From positions 1-32,756 of the forward strand of contig CAZUAH010000098.1 of the NCBI GenBank assembly GCA_964617665.1: a DNA stretch of 32,756 bases, in the 5' to 3' direction. The translations under genes were made by a program, and so were the position numbers. Each line of letters starts with the position of its first letter. Position 1 is the stretch's first letter. Below, in pieces: positions 1 to 8,604 of the stretch. This DNA comes from JADHUC01 sp964617665 (GTDB taxonomy: Bacteria > Planctomycetota > Planctomycetia > Pirellulales > Pirellulaceae). The notes beneath the pieces were generated by a model that saw only the letters and a program-made list of their open reading frames with translations, searched no databases and had not been told where the DNA came from.

Positions 1-70
1 CGCCGAATATCCGGCTCGTCATCGAGAATCCAACAGCATTTTGGTGCCGAGGCAGATTTGTTATCGAAGC

Positions 71-1741
71 ATGAATCAAGAGCCTAAACAGGGGAAAGCA
101 GAATCTCGACCTGCGAACATCTCCCCTCCCGACAATACGCCGTCAATCGACCCCGCTCTGGCCGATACCTACGCCTATGGTGCTGACGGTGTACGCGAAC
201 CTAACTCGAACGCAATCGGTCATAGAATCGGTCGCTACGTTGTTGAGAAAATACTGGGCGAAGGGGGCTTTGGGACCGTCTACCTCGCACTGGACGAACA
301 GCTGGGGCGTCCCGTCGCAATTAAGGTGCCTCGGCAAAGGGACTCGTCCGACAAGGCGGAACTAGACCGTATCTACGAAGAGGCGCGTACTGCTGTAGAA
401 CTGAAACACTCTTCGATCGTTACGGTCCACGATGTGGGACGAACCGAGGAGGGCATCCCGTTCGTCGTGATGGAGTACATCGACGGCCAACCGCTGGAGG
501 ATCTACTGCGTTCCGAGCGGCTGTCGCACCCAGAGGCCGCCCAGCTGATGGCCGAGATTGCCAGTGCGGTCCATCATGCCCACACGCGCGGCTTCGTCCA
601 TCGAGACCTGAAACCATCAAACATTCTTTTGGATGGGACGAAGCATCCATACGTCGTCGATTTCGGCTTGACACTTCACGAAGACACCCAAGCTTCCCAT
701 GCAGGCGAGTACGCCGGGACGCTGCCATACATGTCTCCGGAGCAGGTTCGAGGCGAGTCGGAGCACGTCGACGGTCGGACCGATGTTTGGGCGCTAGGGG
801 TGATTCTATACGAAATGCTCACCGGCCGCCGGCCGTTTCGCGCAGATCGGCGAAGCGAACTCGAAACGAAGATTCTTAGCGGGACTGTTAAGCCGCCGCG
901 CCAAATCGACGATTCGGTCCCCGCAACGTTGGAGCGAATCTGTTCGAGATGCCTTGCCGTGGACGTGATGCAGCGCTACTCGACGGCGGCTGATGTGAAG
1001 CGGGACCTTCGGCACTGGCAACGACGGCGAGGCAAGACCGCTCGGCTGCTTGGCATTACGGCTTTGATTGTCGCCATACTGGCGATCGCGCTGGCCGTCT
1101 GGCATGTTGGGCGCAAGGAGGGAGGGCAAACGGTGCCCATGGTGGACGAGCCGATATCCGGAACAATCGAGGTCGTTGTCTGGAGCCAAGACGATCCGTC
1201 ACGTCGACGGATGAGTATCCGCGATCCCGGTGCACTACCATTGGAGCCGGGCGATCAGATCCGCATAGAAGCCAAATTAAACCGGCCGGGATATCCCTAT
1301 TTGCTCTGGATTAACGCTCGAGGAGAGGTGCTGCCAGTTTATCCGTGGACGCCCGGCGACTGGAATTCGAAGCCCGCAGAAGAGGAACGGACGGATCGTC
1401 TGAGCCTTCCGGCCGTCAAGGACGAAGGTTGGGCGGTCGAACCTCCTTTTGGAACGGAGACCTTCGTGTTCCTTGCTCGGGACGAACCGCTGGCAGACGA
1501 TGTCGACTTGCCCCAGCTACTGGGCGCGCTACCCGCGCAACAATTGCGCGACATTAGCCGAGCCGTTTGGTTCAACGCGGGGCACTTGGAGAGCGAAAAC
1601 GAAGACAAGCATCGAGGTTTCGATCTTTCTCAAACGAGCCGAATTGACGATTCGTTATTGAGGACTCAACGGCTCCTTCAGGAAAGACTGGGCCCGCATT
1701 TCTCGTTGAACCGCGCAGTCAGCTTTACCAGCGGGGAGTAA
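71..1741 (+). CDS. Transmembrane Ser/Thr protein kinase with C-terminal DUF4384-like domain
   Basis: Pkn/Hanks-type kinase of 556 residues if started at the ATG at 71; the frame stays open upstream to 41, but that extra stretch is not domain-like. Visible motifs: glycine loop GEGGFG (about 63-68), VAIK lysine 85, HRDLKPSN with catalytic Asp179, DFG at 197-199, and SPE at 222-224. All catalytic residues are present, so it should be active on Ser/Thr. A hydrophobic segment (about 324-345) follows the kinase domain and predicts a single membrane pass, placing the last 210 residues outside the cytoplasm. That part contains LEPGDQIRIEAKLNRPGYPY, which resembles DUF4384, a domain often attached to planctomycete kinases and caspase-like proteins. 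Its stop overlaps the ATG of the next gene (TAATG at 1739-1743), so the two are translationally coupled and probably act together. Substrate and ligand are unknown. Confidence 0.93.
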   Translation: MNQEPKQGKAESRPANISPPDNTPSIDPALADTYAYGADGVREPNSNAIGHRIGRYVVEKILGEGGFGTVYLALDEQLGRPVAIKVPRQRDSSDKAELDRIYEEARTAVELKHSSIVTVHDVGRTEEGIPFVVMEYIDGQPLEDLLRSERLSHPEAAQLMAEIASAVHHAHTRGFVHRDLKPSNILLDGTKHPYVVDFGLTLHEDTQASHAGEYAGTLPYMSPEQVRGESEHVDGRTDVWALGVILYEMLTGRRPFRADRRSELETKILSGTVKPPRQIDDSVPATLERICSRCLAVDVMQRYSTAADVKRDLRHWQRRRGKTARLLGITALIVAILAIALAVWHVGRKEGGQTVPMVDEPISGTIEVVVWSQDDPSRRRMSIRDPGALPLEPGDQIRIEAKLNRPGYPYLLWINARGEVLPVYPWTPGDWNSKPAEEERTDRLSLPAVKDEGWAVEPPFGTETFVFLARDEPLADDVDLPQLLGALPAQQLRDISRAVWFNAGHLESENEDKHRGFDLSQTSRIDDSLLRTQRLLQERLGPHFSLNRAVSFTSGE

Positions 1742-4700
1742 TGGTGATGACCAGTGGACTTGCCAGAACGTCCATCCTGCGTCTTGACTTTGCAGTCTTA
1801 CTTTTTCTTGCTATCGCCGTCGGAGGCAACGTTGATTCGGTTTTCGCTCAGTCTGATACTACAAGCGAAACGGGACAAGTTGATGAAAGCACGGAACGGC
1901 GCGACGAACAGGAAGCATCCCAAACGCCGGACGGACGTGTGCCCCCGTCAATGAGCGACGAGGAAAAGGCGAAGCAGTTGAAACTGGCGAGGCAAATCAG
2001 CGCACGCGCCGTCCGACTAATGAGGGCTGGCAAACGCCGGGAAGCGGTCTCTTACGCCCAGCAAGCCGCGCGAATCCGATGCGGCATACTCGGGCAGGAG
2101 AATTCCGAAAGCGCCCACAGCCTGTTCCTGCTGGCTCAGGCGTATCAAGCCAACGGGGACTATGACAAGGCAGAGAAGGTCTACCTGCGGATCCTGCAGA
2201 TTGCCAAAAAGATATTCGGTGAAAAACACGAGAACTACGCCACGACGCTCAACGACTTGGGCTCTCTCTACCGCGCAACGGGGCAATTTGCCAAAGCCGC
2301 AACGCTCCTGGAAAAGGCATGCGAGATCCTTCGGCAGTTACGAGGGCAGGACAATGCAAATTACGCAACGTACCTAGGCAATCTCGCCGGCGCGTACAAC
2401 GACATGGGTGAACTCGGTAAAGCCGGATCGCTGTACGCACAAGCCCACGATATTTGCCGCCGGTCCCTGGGCCGGGAACACACCGCTTACGCGCGAAGCG
2501 TGAACAATTTGGCTCGCTTCTACAAGTCCGCCGGCAGATATGCTGACGCCGAGCCGTTGTATCTGGAAAGCGCTGATCTGTGTCGGCACACCGCGGGCGA
2601 AGATCATCCGAACTACGCCATTTGCATCCACAACTTGGCACGCCTGTACCTTGATATGGGCCAACATGCCAACGCCGAGACGATGCTTCGCAAGGCAATT
2701 GCCGTATCTCGAAAGGCGTTGCGCCAAGAGCACCCCGACTTCGCGTCATTCTTGAGCAGCCTCGGTGGATTGTACGAGTCGATGGGGGAGCACGTGAAGG
2801 CCGAGCCGTACTACGCCGAGGCCGTGGCGATTCGAAAGAAGACGCTGGGCGAGACGCACCCGGATTATGCAGTGAGTCTGAATGACCTCGCCGTGTTGTA
2901 TAGGAATACGGGTCGGATAGCCGAGGCCGAGACGCTGTACCTGAAGGCGCTGAAAATCAGGCAAGATGCTTTGGACGTCGACCATCCGAGTTGCGCCTTG
3001 ACACTGAACAATCTAGCCATGTTGTATCGGTCTGCCGGCCAGTACGAGAAAGCCGAACCACTGTTGCGCACGGCCAGCGAGATCTTTCGAGAGAAGTACG
3101 GCGAAAACCACCCTAAGTACGCCTGGAGCCTCATGAGCCTTGCGGGGTTTTATCAGCTTACAGGTGATTACTCTAAAGCCCAACCGCTGTACGCCGAGGC
3201 AGCCGAGCTACGCAAGAGTACGTATGGCGACGACCATCCCTTGTACGCGAGCAGTCTCCAGAGCCTGGCTTCGTTGTCTCACGCGCAAGGAGCAGAGGCG
3301 CGTGCGGTGGAATTCGGATTGCAGGCTGAACGGATTCGGCAAAACGCGGCCCTTGAGTTTTTCGCCACCTATTCCGAAGCCGAGTCGTTGAACTTTGCAG
3401 CCAAGAACTTGAATACACCCCATGTATTGCTTTCCGCGTGGAAACGTACGGACCTGTCGGCGGAGGAAGTGTACGAGATCCTTTGGGCGCGGCGAGGATT
3501 GATCCAACGGGTAACCGCGGAACGTCAACGAGTCCTACAGCGAATGAGGTCGCAACAGGTTCGCAACCTCTATGCCCAGTATCTGAGTACGCGGAAGGAA
3601 CTCGTGAGCGTGGCCTTGCCCTCGGCGGCCTCAGATTCGCCATCCGACCGTCGCGATCGTATCAGCCGCCTGACGGACCGGAAGGAGCAACTGGAGCGGC
3701 AGCTGTCAAACGAGATTCCCGAGATCGAGCAGCGTATCGAACGATTGCGCCGCCCGCACACGGACTTGCTTCATTGTCTCCCGCCGGGTGCGGCCTTCGT
3801 TGATTTCATCCGGTATCGCGATATCAGGCACGACCCCTCCGCTCCTCCAAATGCCAGGACGCGCCGCACGATCAGCTACGCTGCATTTGTGATGGCACGC
3901 AGTACCGGCGTTACACACGTGGCCTTGGGCGACGCGTATCCGATTGACGAGGCCCTTGCGGGATGGCGCGAGAGTATCATTCGCGGCCGCTCCGAGTCGG
4001 ACGCCGAGACGCTACGTCGTCTGGTCTGGGATCCACTGGCGGAACGATTGCCGCCCGAAGCGAATACCATCTACATCTGCCCGGACGGCAGGCTCACTGC
4101 CTTGCCCTGGGCGGCGCTGCCGATCGACGACCGCCGTATCCTGTTGGAAGACTATCGAGTGGCCGTGGTGCCACATGGTCAGTTTCTACTGGCCCAACTG
4201 AGCGGCGATGCACCATCGGCCGCGACTGACGGTGGAACGGTTTTGGCTGTCGGTGATGTCACGTACAATCGGCCACCCGGCGGTTCATCGTCGAACCCGG
4301 AAACGAGCCAAGCTCAGTCGTCCTCGACCATCGAGGGCGAAACGTCTCTCCAGTGGTCCGCGCTCCCGGGCACACGCGACGAACTGGCAGCACTGTCCGC
4401 GGCTGCCAAGAACCGCCCTGTGCAGAAGCTGGTTGGTGCCGCGGCCAGCACCCACAGAGTGTTGGCCGAATTGCCTCAAGCCCGCTGGGCACATTTCGCA
4501 ACCCACGGTTTCTTTGCGGACGCCAAATTCCGATCCGTACTGCAAGTGGACCCCGCCCTTTTCCAGGAGAACGAGGATCGAGGCACGGGCGAGCGGAGCA
4601 GCATTGCAGGCCGCAATCCGCTACTGCTGTCCGGACTAGTCATGGCCGGCGCCAGCTTGCCTGCCGAACGTGACGAGTACGGTCTGCCGCGTACCGATGG

Positions 4701-5139
4701 TGGTATTCTGACGGCCGAGGCCATTGCCGGCCTGCCGCTGGAGCAGTTGGAGTTGGCCGTTTTGTCGGCATGCCAAACGGGCCTGGGCGAAGTGGCGGGC
4801 GGGGAAGGCGTGTTCGGTCTGCAGCGAGCTTTCCACATCGCCGGTGCGCGAAACGTGGTCGCGAGTCTATGGAAGGTCGACGATCACGCCACGGCGGCCC
4901 TCATGTCCCTTTTCTATGACAAATTGTGGCGTGAAGGAAAATCGCCGATGACGGCGCTGCGCGAAGCCCAGCTGGCCGTGTACCGCGACGCAGAGCTGGG
5001 CCGTCGAATCGCCAGAGAACGAGGATTCGCCATTCGCAAACCCACCTCGTTGCCCGATGATGGCCGTGCGTCGTCTGACGCTTCACATGCCCCAACGCGT
5101 CACTGGGCCTCGTTCGTTGTATCGGGGGCGGGTGCCTAA
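1741..5139 (+). CDS. Exported TPR-repeat CHAT-domain protein (caspase-like peptidase)
   Basis: 1132 residues. An N-terminal hydrophobic stretch (about 14-36, ending VFAQ) looks like a signal peptide. Ten 42-residue kinesin-light-chain-type TPRs run from about 125 to 533, with recurring YAxxLxxLAxLYxxxGxxxKAEPLY. A predicted coiled coil lies near 635-680 and a CHAT domain fills about 760-1120. The CHAT catalytic dyad is intact: His922 in FATHGFF and Cys1011 in LSACQTGLG, followed by GGEGVFGLQRAF and ASLWKVDD. CHAT domains belong to the caspase/separase clan and several are proteases switched on by partner proteins. The start overlaps the kinase stop by one base, so kinase and CHAT protein are made in fixed proportion. 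An export signal is unusual, since characterised CHAT proteases such as the craspase act in the cytoplasm. The cleavage target cannot be read from the sequence. Confidence 0.93.
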   Translation: MVMTSGLARTSILRLDFAVLLFLAIAVGGNVDSVFAQSDTTSETGQVDESTERRDEQEASQTPDGRVPPSMSDEEKAKQLKLARQISARAVRLMRAGKRREAVSYAQQAARIRCGILGQENSESAHSLFLLAQAYQANGDYDKAEKVYLRILQIAKKIFGEKHENYATTLNDLGSLYRATGQFAKAATLLEKACEILRQLRGQDNANYATYLGNLAGAYNDMGELGKAGSLYAQAHDICRRSLGREHTAYARSVNNLARFYKSAGRYADAEPLYLESADLCRHTAGEDHPNYAICIHNLARLYLDMGQHANAETMLRKAIAVSRKALRQEHPDFASFLSSLGGLYESMGEHVKAEPYYAEAVAIRKKTLGETHPDYAVSLNDLAVLYRNTGRIAEAETLYLKALKIRQDALDVDHPSCALTLNNLAMLYRSAGQYEKAEPLLRTASEIFREKYGENHPKYAWSLMSLAGFYQLTGDYSKAQPLYAEAAELRKSTYGDDHPLYASSLQSLASLSHAQGAEARAVEFGLQAERIRQNAALEFFATYSEAESLNFAAKNLNTPHVLLSAWKRTDLSAEEVYEILWARRGLIQRVTAERQRVLQRMRSQQVRNLYAQYLSTRKELVSVALPSAASDSPSDRRDRISRLTDRKEQLERQLSNEIPEIEQRIERLRRPHTDLLHCLPPGAAFVDFIRYRDIRHDPSAPPNARTRRTISYAAFVMARSTGVTHVALGDAYPIDEALAGWRESIIRGRSESDAETLRRLVWDPLAERLPPEANTIYICPDGRLTALPWAALPIDDRRILLEDYRVAVVPHGQFLLAQLSGDAPSAATDGGTVLAVGDVTYNRPPGGSSSNPETSQAQSSSTIEGETSLQWSALPGTRDELAALSAAAKNRPVQKLVGAAASTHRVLAELPQARWAHFATHGFFADAKFRSVLQVDPALFQENEDRGTGERSSIAGRNPLLLSGLVMAGASLPAERDEYGLPRTDGGILTAEAIAGLPLEQLELAVLSACQTGLGEVAGGEGVFGLQRAFHIAGARNVVASLWKVDDHATAALMSLFYDKLWREGKSPMTALREAQLAVYRDAELGRRIARERGFAIRKPTSLPDDGRASSDASHAPTRHWASFVVSGAGA

Positions 5140-5470
5140 GACTACGGGAGATTATCATGGGGCGGACAAGTCGACGTAGGGCTGTTGTGGAGAAAGCAAT
5201 TCCGTCCGGTGCCTGAGGCGGGGATTCCTCATGGCTGCGCTGCAGGGAAGCCCCAATCCCAACCGTGCTGAGTGTACGCCAACGTTGCAGACATCATTGG
5301 TACGATGGCCCTCCGAGGCCGTCGATCGTTGCGTAGTCACGCGGTGTTGGCGTGTCCACACAGTTCACTTTTCGTGAGGTTCTGACGATTTGACATAGCC
5401 TCGCATTCACCCTGACAGAGACGGCCTCGGAGGGCCATCGTACCGATTCCTTTGCAGCTACGGTGTCCAT
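5140..5470. other. Convergent intergenic gap with a long inverted repeat
   Basis: No convincing gene lies between the CHAT gene and the convergent truncated TAXI copy. The only clear structure is the 25-bp inverted repeat at 5299-5444. A weaker pair, GGGATT near 5221 and AATCCC near 5255, could form a small hairpin. No U-tract terminator is visible for either flanking gene. Confidence 0.6.
5299..5444. repeat. Perfect 25-bp inverted repeat with 96-bp spacer
   Basis: The left arm (5299-5323, beginning GGTACGATGGCC) is an exact reverse complement of the right arm (5420-5444, ending GGGCCATCGTACC). The match was read base by base and stops at both edges. The spacer 5324-5419 contains no ORF. Each arm is itself nearly palindromic around CCTCCGAGG. 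I recall similar GGCC-rich TACGATGGCC elements scattered in planctomycete genomes, but could not check this. It could be two inverted copies of a dispersed element, or the ends of a small non-coding mobile element. Confidence 0.85.
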
Positions 5471-6145
5471 TCACTCGTTCTGCCCGCGAGAACGGGTCTC
5501 CAGCGAGATAATCTTCAACTGCAGCTTGCTGATCAGATTGGCGCATTGAGTTAAGAAGATCGAGAAAGACTGATCGCCACGAAGTTCTTCTTCCGTGAAT
5601 TCGTGGAGTGCCTTGAGCTTGATGCGCGTGACCTTGTCCTGAAGCGCACGCAGTTCCTCCACGTCGCTGGTACGCATCTGCATTTCCTCGATGCGAAGCG
5701 TTTCTTCAAGTAACGTATCCAGATGTTCCTTTTGGCGGCTGATGGTTTCCAGGGATTCTTTTTTCTTCAATCGCCTCCAACGCAACCAAAGCAAATACAG
5801 CCCCGCACCGATGGCAACCAGCAACTCCTTCGTGGCGACAATCGACTCCATCACACTCGTTATGTAGGCGATGTTGTCCGTGGGGTTGAAGTATCGCTGG
5901 GCAACCGGGTGAAGACGCGTCGGCACGCGACTTGACGCTTCCTGCCTCGGGATCAAGGTGGGGATTTCCAGCCTGAGGCTTTCCTCGTGTACAGAAATCA
6001 GCGCGGCGGCGACCAAGCTGTTCGGGGCATCGTTCCGAGCTACCAGGTACGCTGTGGTAGCAATCGTCGGCATCTTCTCTGCGGGGACAGGTGGGTGTTC
6101 CGCATAAAGACCTCTTGGTACTTCCGTGGACCGCAGGTTGCGCAT
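5471..6145 (-). pseudogene. Truncated second copy of the TAXI receptor 3' end
   Basis: The frame encodes the C-terminal half of the full-length TAXI receptor at 8605-9921 and nothing of its N-terminal lobe. From LRSTEVPRGLYAEHPP onward it is almost residue-for-residue identical for about 200 residues, including the membrane helix ending LYLLWLRW and the coiled-coil tail. Only the last dozen residues differ. Homologous DNA covers 5511-6132 and matches 8639-9260 without indels. The first ATG is at 6145, 28 bases after the stop of the channel gene, and has no good Shine-Dalgarno; a TTG at 6193 is the alternative. With no complete binding domain it cannot be a normal receptor, but the intact frame leaves open a short membrane-anchored coiled-coil protein that could pair with the full-length one. 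Confidence 0.8.
5511..6132 (-). repeat. Direct repeat, copy 1 (TAXI 3' end)
   Basis: 622 bp aligned without gaps to 8639-9260 (constant offset 3128). Similarity is very high in the middle and falls off at both ends: after about 6135 on the 5' side and before 5511 on the 3' side. Both copies lie in the same orientation and flank the Cys/Gly-tail and channel genes. Confidence 0.85.
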
Positions 6146-6173
6146 CGTAGAATCACTGTACTCTGGAAAGCAC

Positions 6174-7283
6174 TCAGTCTGACCGCGTCCCAAACCATCG
6201 CTCGAGGAGCTGCTGGTAGAGAGAAGGGTCGCCCTCCATGAGTTCCAACAAAGCCACGTTGACTTCCTTTCGAAGGTCGTTCTCCAGCGGAAATGTAATG
6301 CCGTAGTCGTGCGCTACGAATGTTCGACCCACCAGGACCAATCCTGGCGCATCTAGTGGAATCTGATAACGAAGCAGCGCGGCATCGTGAACAGCCGCGA
6401 CCGCCTTGCCATCTTCCACCGCCTTCAACGCGGACCTCAGGCTCTCCGTTTGCATGATCCTGACACCTCGCTTGCGCACCGCTTCCTCAGCCATTGTGTC
6501 GCGCACGACCGCGACGGGTTTCACCAAGTCCTTGCGTTCTAGGTCGTCGGGTCCCAGGATGTCAGAACGGAGTCTCTCGACGGTGAGCGCGGACGAGAAG
6601 GTGCCCACTGCAATGCCGAACAGTACTATGCCTACGATGATGATCAGCACGCCAAGGAAGCGGCTCAGCGGCTTCCGCGGCACGAAATCTCCGTAACCCA
6701 CCGTCGTCATCGTTACAATCGTCCACCAGATTCCCTGACCGACCCCCAGAAGCCAGCGGTCGTCGAACGTATCGCCCCTTCCTCTTTCGGTGAGCCAGAT
6801 TACGTGAGCGCAAACGCCCAAGAAGAGTGCCATCCACAAGAGCGCGTACAGAAGCCTTGACGACGTTAGGATGTCGCTATAACCGGCGCTTCCGTCCGGG
6901 CGCACCGCGACACCAAGGCCTCCCCGATAGAAAGGCGTGGAAAAATCCAGCATTCGCTCACGTTCGGCCGTGAACGAAGTGGCGGCGATACCGAGATCGA
7001 CGTCGCCGTTGCGTACGGCCTCCAGGTGCTCTGGAATGTCCCGATGGGCTCGAAACTCCACCGACCGCGGCGGCTCCATCTGAGCCGCGATAGCTTTGAT
7101 TAGATCGATCGAGAAGCCAGTGATATCTCCCGATGCTTCATCGACCATGACGAAGGGGGCTGCAGGTTTAACACCCACCAACAGTTTTGACTCACTGCTT
7201 TCGTCCTCTGCCGCTAATGAGCGAGCTTCGGCGAGAATTGGAATAAGAAGGGTCAATACGCAAGTAGGCAAGAGCACTCGCAT
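6174..7283 (-). CDS. GluR0-like ligand-gated K+ channel (periplasmic binding protein fused to a pore)
   Basis: 369 residues with the layout of prokaryotic ionotropic glutamate receptors. Signal peptide about 1-25; binding lobe 1 about 33-135; membrane helix about 143-163; pore helix and selectivity filter TVGYGD at 194-199; second helix about 207-230; binding lobe 2 about 240-369. The TVGYGD filter is that of K+ channels, as in Synechocystis GluR0. Lobe 1 has FTAERERMLDFSTPF (104-118); Arg108 aligns with the arginine that grips the ligand alpha-carboxylate in iGluRs, so an amino acid or similar ligand is likely. The ATG at 7283 has a strong Shine-Dalgarno (AGGAGGAAGAGA). It sits 76 bases after the Cys/Gly-tail gene in the same operon. 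It should turn binding of an external solute into K+ flux. This is a motif-based call and the ligand is not predicted. Confidence 0.9.
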   Translation of the reverse strand: MRVLLPTCVLTLLIPILAEARSLAAEDESSESKLLVGVKPAAPFVMVDEASGDITGFSIDLIKAIAAQMEPPRSVEFRAHRDIPEHLEAVRNGDVDLGIAATSFTAERERMLDFSTPFYRGGLGVAVRPDGSAGYSDILTSSRLLYALLWMALFLGVCAHVIWLTERGRGDTFDDRWLLGVGQGIWWTIVTMTTVGYGDFVPRKPLSRFLGVLIIIVGIVLFGIAVGTFSSALTVERLRSDILGPDDLERKDLVKPVAVVRDTMAEEAVRKRGVRIMQTESLRSALKAVEDGKAVAAVHDAALLRYQIPLDAPGLVLVGRTFVAHDYGITFPLENDLRKEVNVALLELMEGDPSLYQQLLERWFGTRSD

Positions 7284-7359
7284 TCTCTTCCTCCTGGCAA
7301 ATCATCGCGGAATCGAACTACACGGGGCAAGAACACAAGACGACAGAACACGGTCAAAG

Positions 7360-8571
7360 CTACTCGCCTCCACCGCATCCGCCACAGCCTCCACCACAAC
7401 CACCACCATCGCTGGAATCGCCGAGCACACCGCTGAACCAGCCCCCGCCGCCTTCGTCGGAACCTCCGAACAGGCTGCTGAACCAGCCCCCCTCTGATGC
7501 GTCGCCAGCGTTGCGTGTTTCGCCGCCGGATGAAGCCGACTGCGAGACGGCTTGACTTTCCGTGGTCCCTTCGGCAGCTGCCGCGGTTGCGGCTATGTCG
7601 TGTTCGTACGCATTGTCTCCGTGGACTTGAAGATCCTCCGCGCTCGGTAATTCAAACTCCGCGCGAGGATTCATTGTGTTGCTCCCGCCTGCGTGGAACC
7701 CGTGATCACCGACGTCGAAAACCGTTTGCCCCTGTTCATCAACCACAGAACAGTTGTGGCAATAAATGTCGCGTTGATGGGTCATATCTGACCAGATCCA
7801 CGTGTAGAAAAAATAGTCATCAACGCCGTAGTAGTCAGCGTAGACTGGATCACTATCATACGTTTTCGCCCATTGGTCACCCTCTTGTACGGGCTTTGAA
7901 GGCCGGATGACCCGACTTTCCGAAGTTCTCTGGATAGTGTCGACGCTGATTCGCGTTCGCAGGGCTTCTTCAATTCGATCTAGGAAGCAGTCGAAATGGC
8001 TTTGCCGCGCCGACACGTACTTATCATACTTCTTCTGTGATGCAAAATGAGCGCCGAGCCGATCTCGGACATCCGGCTGAGTCTTGTCAATATCATCACT
8101 GTAGTAGACGCTGCGTAACTCCTTCATGAGTCCGTTGACCGTGACGCGGATAGGGTGCTCCCCAATCTCATGCACCCGAAGGATGTACACATCGATCAGA
8201 TACTTGAGCACTTCATCCTCGTGCTCCAGGACCAGTCGTAGCGAGTCGAAAACGCCCTGGTCGGCCCCAAGATGTCGCTCGCTTAGCGTAGCCATCGCTT
8301 CCTTGAGATCATCCTCTCGACCTTCTGTGTCCAAGTACAAGTCGGCGTCGTCCTTCGCCAGACGAACGATGTTGCCAATGCCCAACGAATGAAACGCCTG
8401 GTTTAGTCGCTGCAGAATGCTGACCGCGGTGAAGGTCTCTCGCTCCTCCCTTTCGGACGCAAGTCCGGCTGTCAGATAATAGAGCATCTTTCCAAATGCT
8501 TTTGTCGGCTTGCCAAATTGGATGTCAGTTATGTCTGAAGGATCGATCGAAAGTGTGCCGTGAAAATACAT
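7360..8571 (-). CDS. Uncharacterised 403-residue protein with C-terminal Cys/Gly-rich tail
   Basis: No family recognised. The ATG at 8571 has a clear Shine-Dalgarno (CGGAGGAG, five bases upstream), 33 bases after the TAXI receptor stop. The first 260 residues look like a soluble, mostly helical, charged domain with no signal peptide or membrane helix. Around 240-290 there is an aromatic stretch (DYFFYTWIWSDMTHQRDIY) and a CHNC pair. From about 345 the chain becomes low-complexity Gly/Ser with two WFS repeats (WFSSLFGG, WFSGVLGD) and ends GGGCGGGCGGCGGGE. The same type of ending closes the 73-residue protein at 11124-11345, and a radical SAM/SPASM gene lies between them. The tail could be a modification, metal-binding or cross-linking segment; that is inference. 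Confidence 0.85.
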   Translation of the reverse strand: MYFHGTLSIDPSDITDIQFGKPTKAFGKMLYYLTAGLASEREERETFTAVSILQRLNQAFHSLGIGNIVRLAKDDADLYLDTEGREDDLKEAMATLSERHLGADQGVFDSLRLVLEHEDEVLKYLIDVYILRVHEIGEHPIRVTVNGLMKELRSVYYSDDIDKTQPDVRDRLGAHFASQKKYDKYVSARQSHFDCFLDRIEEALRTRISVDTIQRTSESRVIRPSKPVQEGDQWAKTYDSDPVYADYYGVDDYFFYTWIWSDMTHQRDIYCHNCSVVDEQGQTVFDVGDHGFHAGGSNTMNPRAEFELPSAEDLQVHGDNAYEHDIAATAAAAEGTTESQAVSQSASSGGETRNAGDASEGGWFSSLFGGSDEGGGGWFSGVLGDSSDGGGCGGGCGGCGGGE

Positions 8572-8604
8572 ATTTGCTCCTCCGGTAGCTGGAATTCTCG
8601 AACT

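Noticed and set aside
1..87. Open plus-strand frame from the left edge ending at TAA 85-87, overlapping the kinase start
   Set aside because: It could be the end of an upstream gene, but 28 codons without a recognisable motif are not enough to call it.
2113..3340. Tandem DNA repeats in the CHAT gene
   Set aside because: The periodicity is the 42-residue TPR pattern at protein level; the DNA units have diverged and do not form a true tandem repeat.
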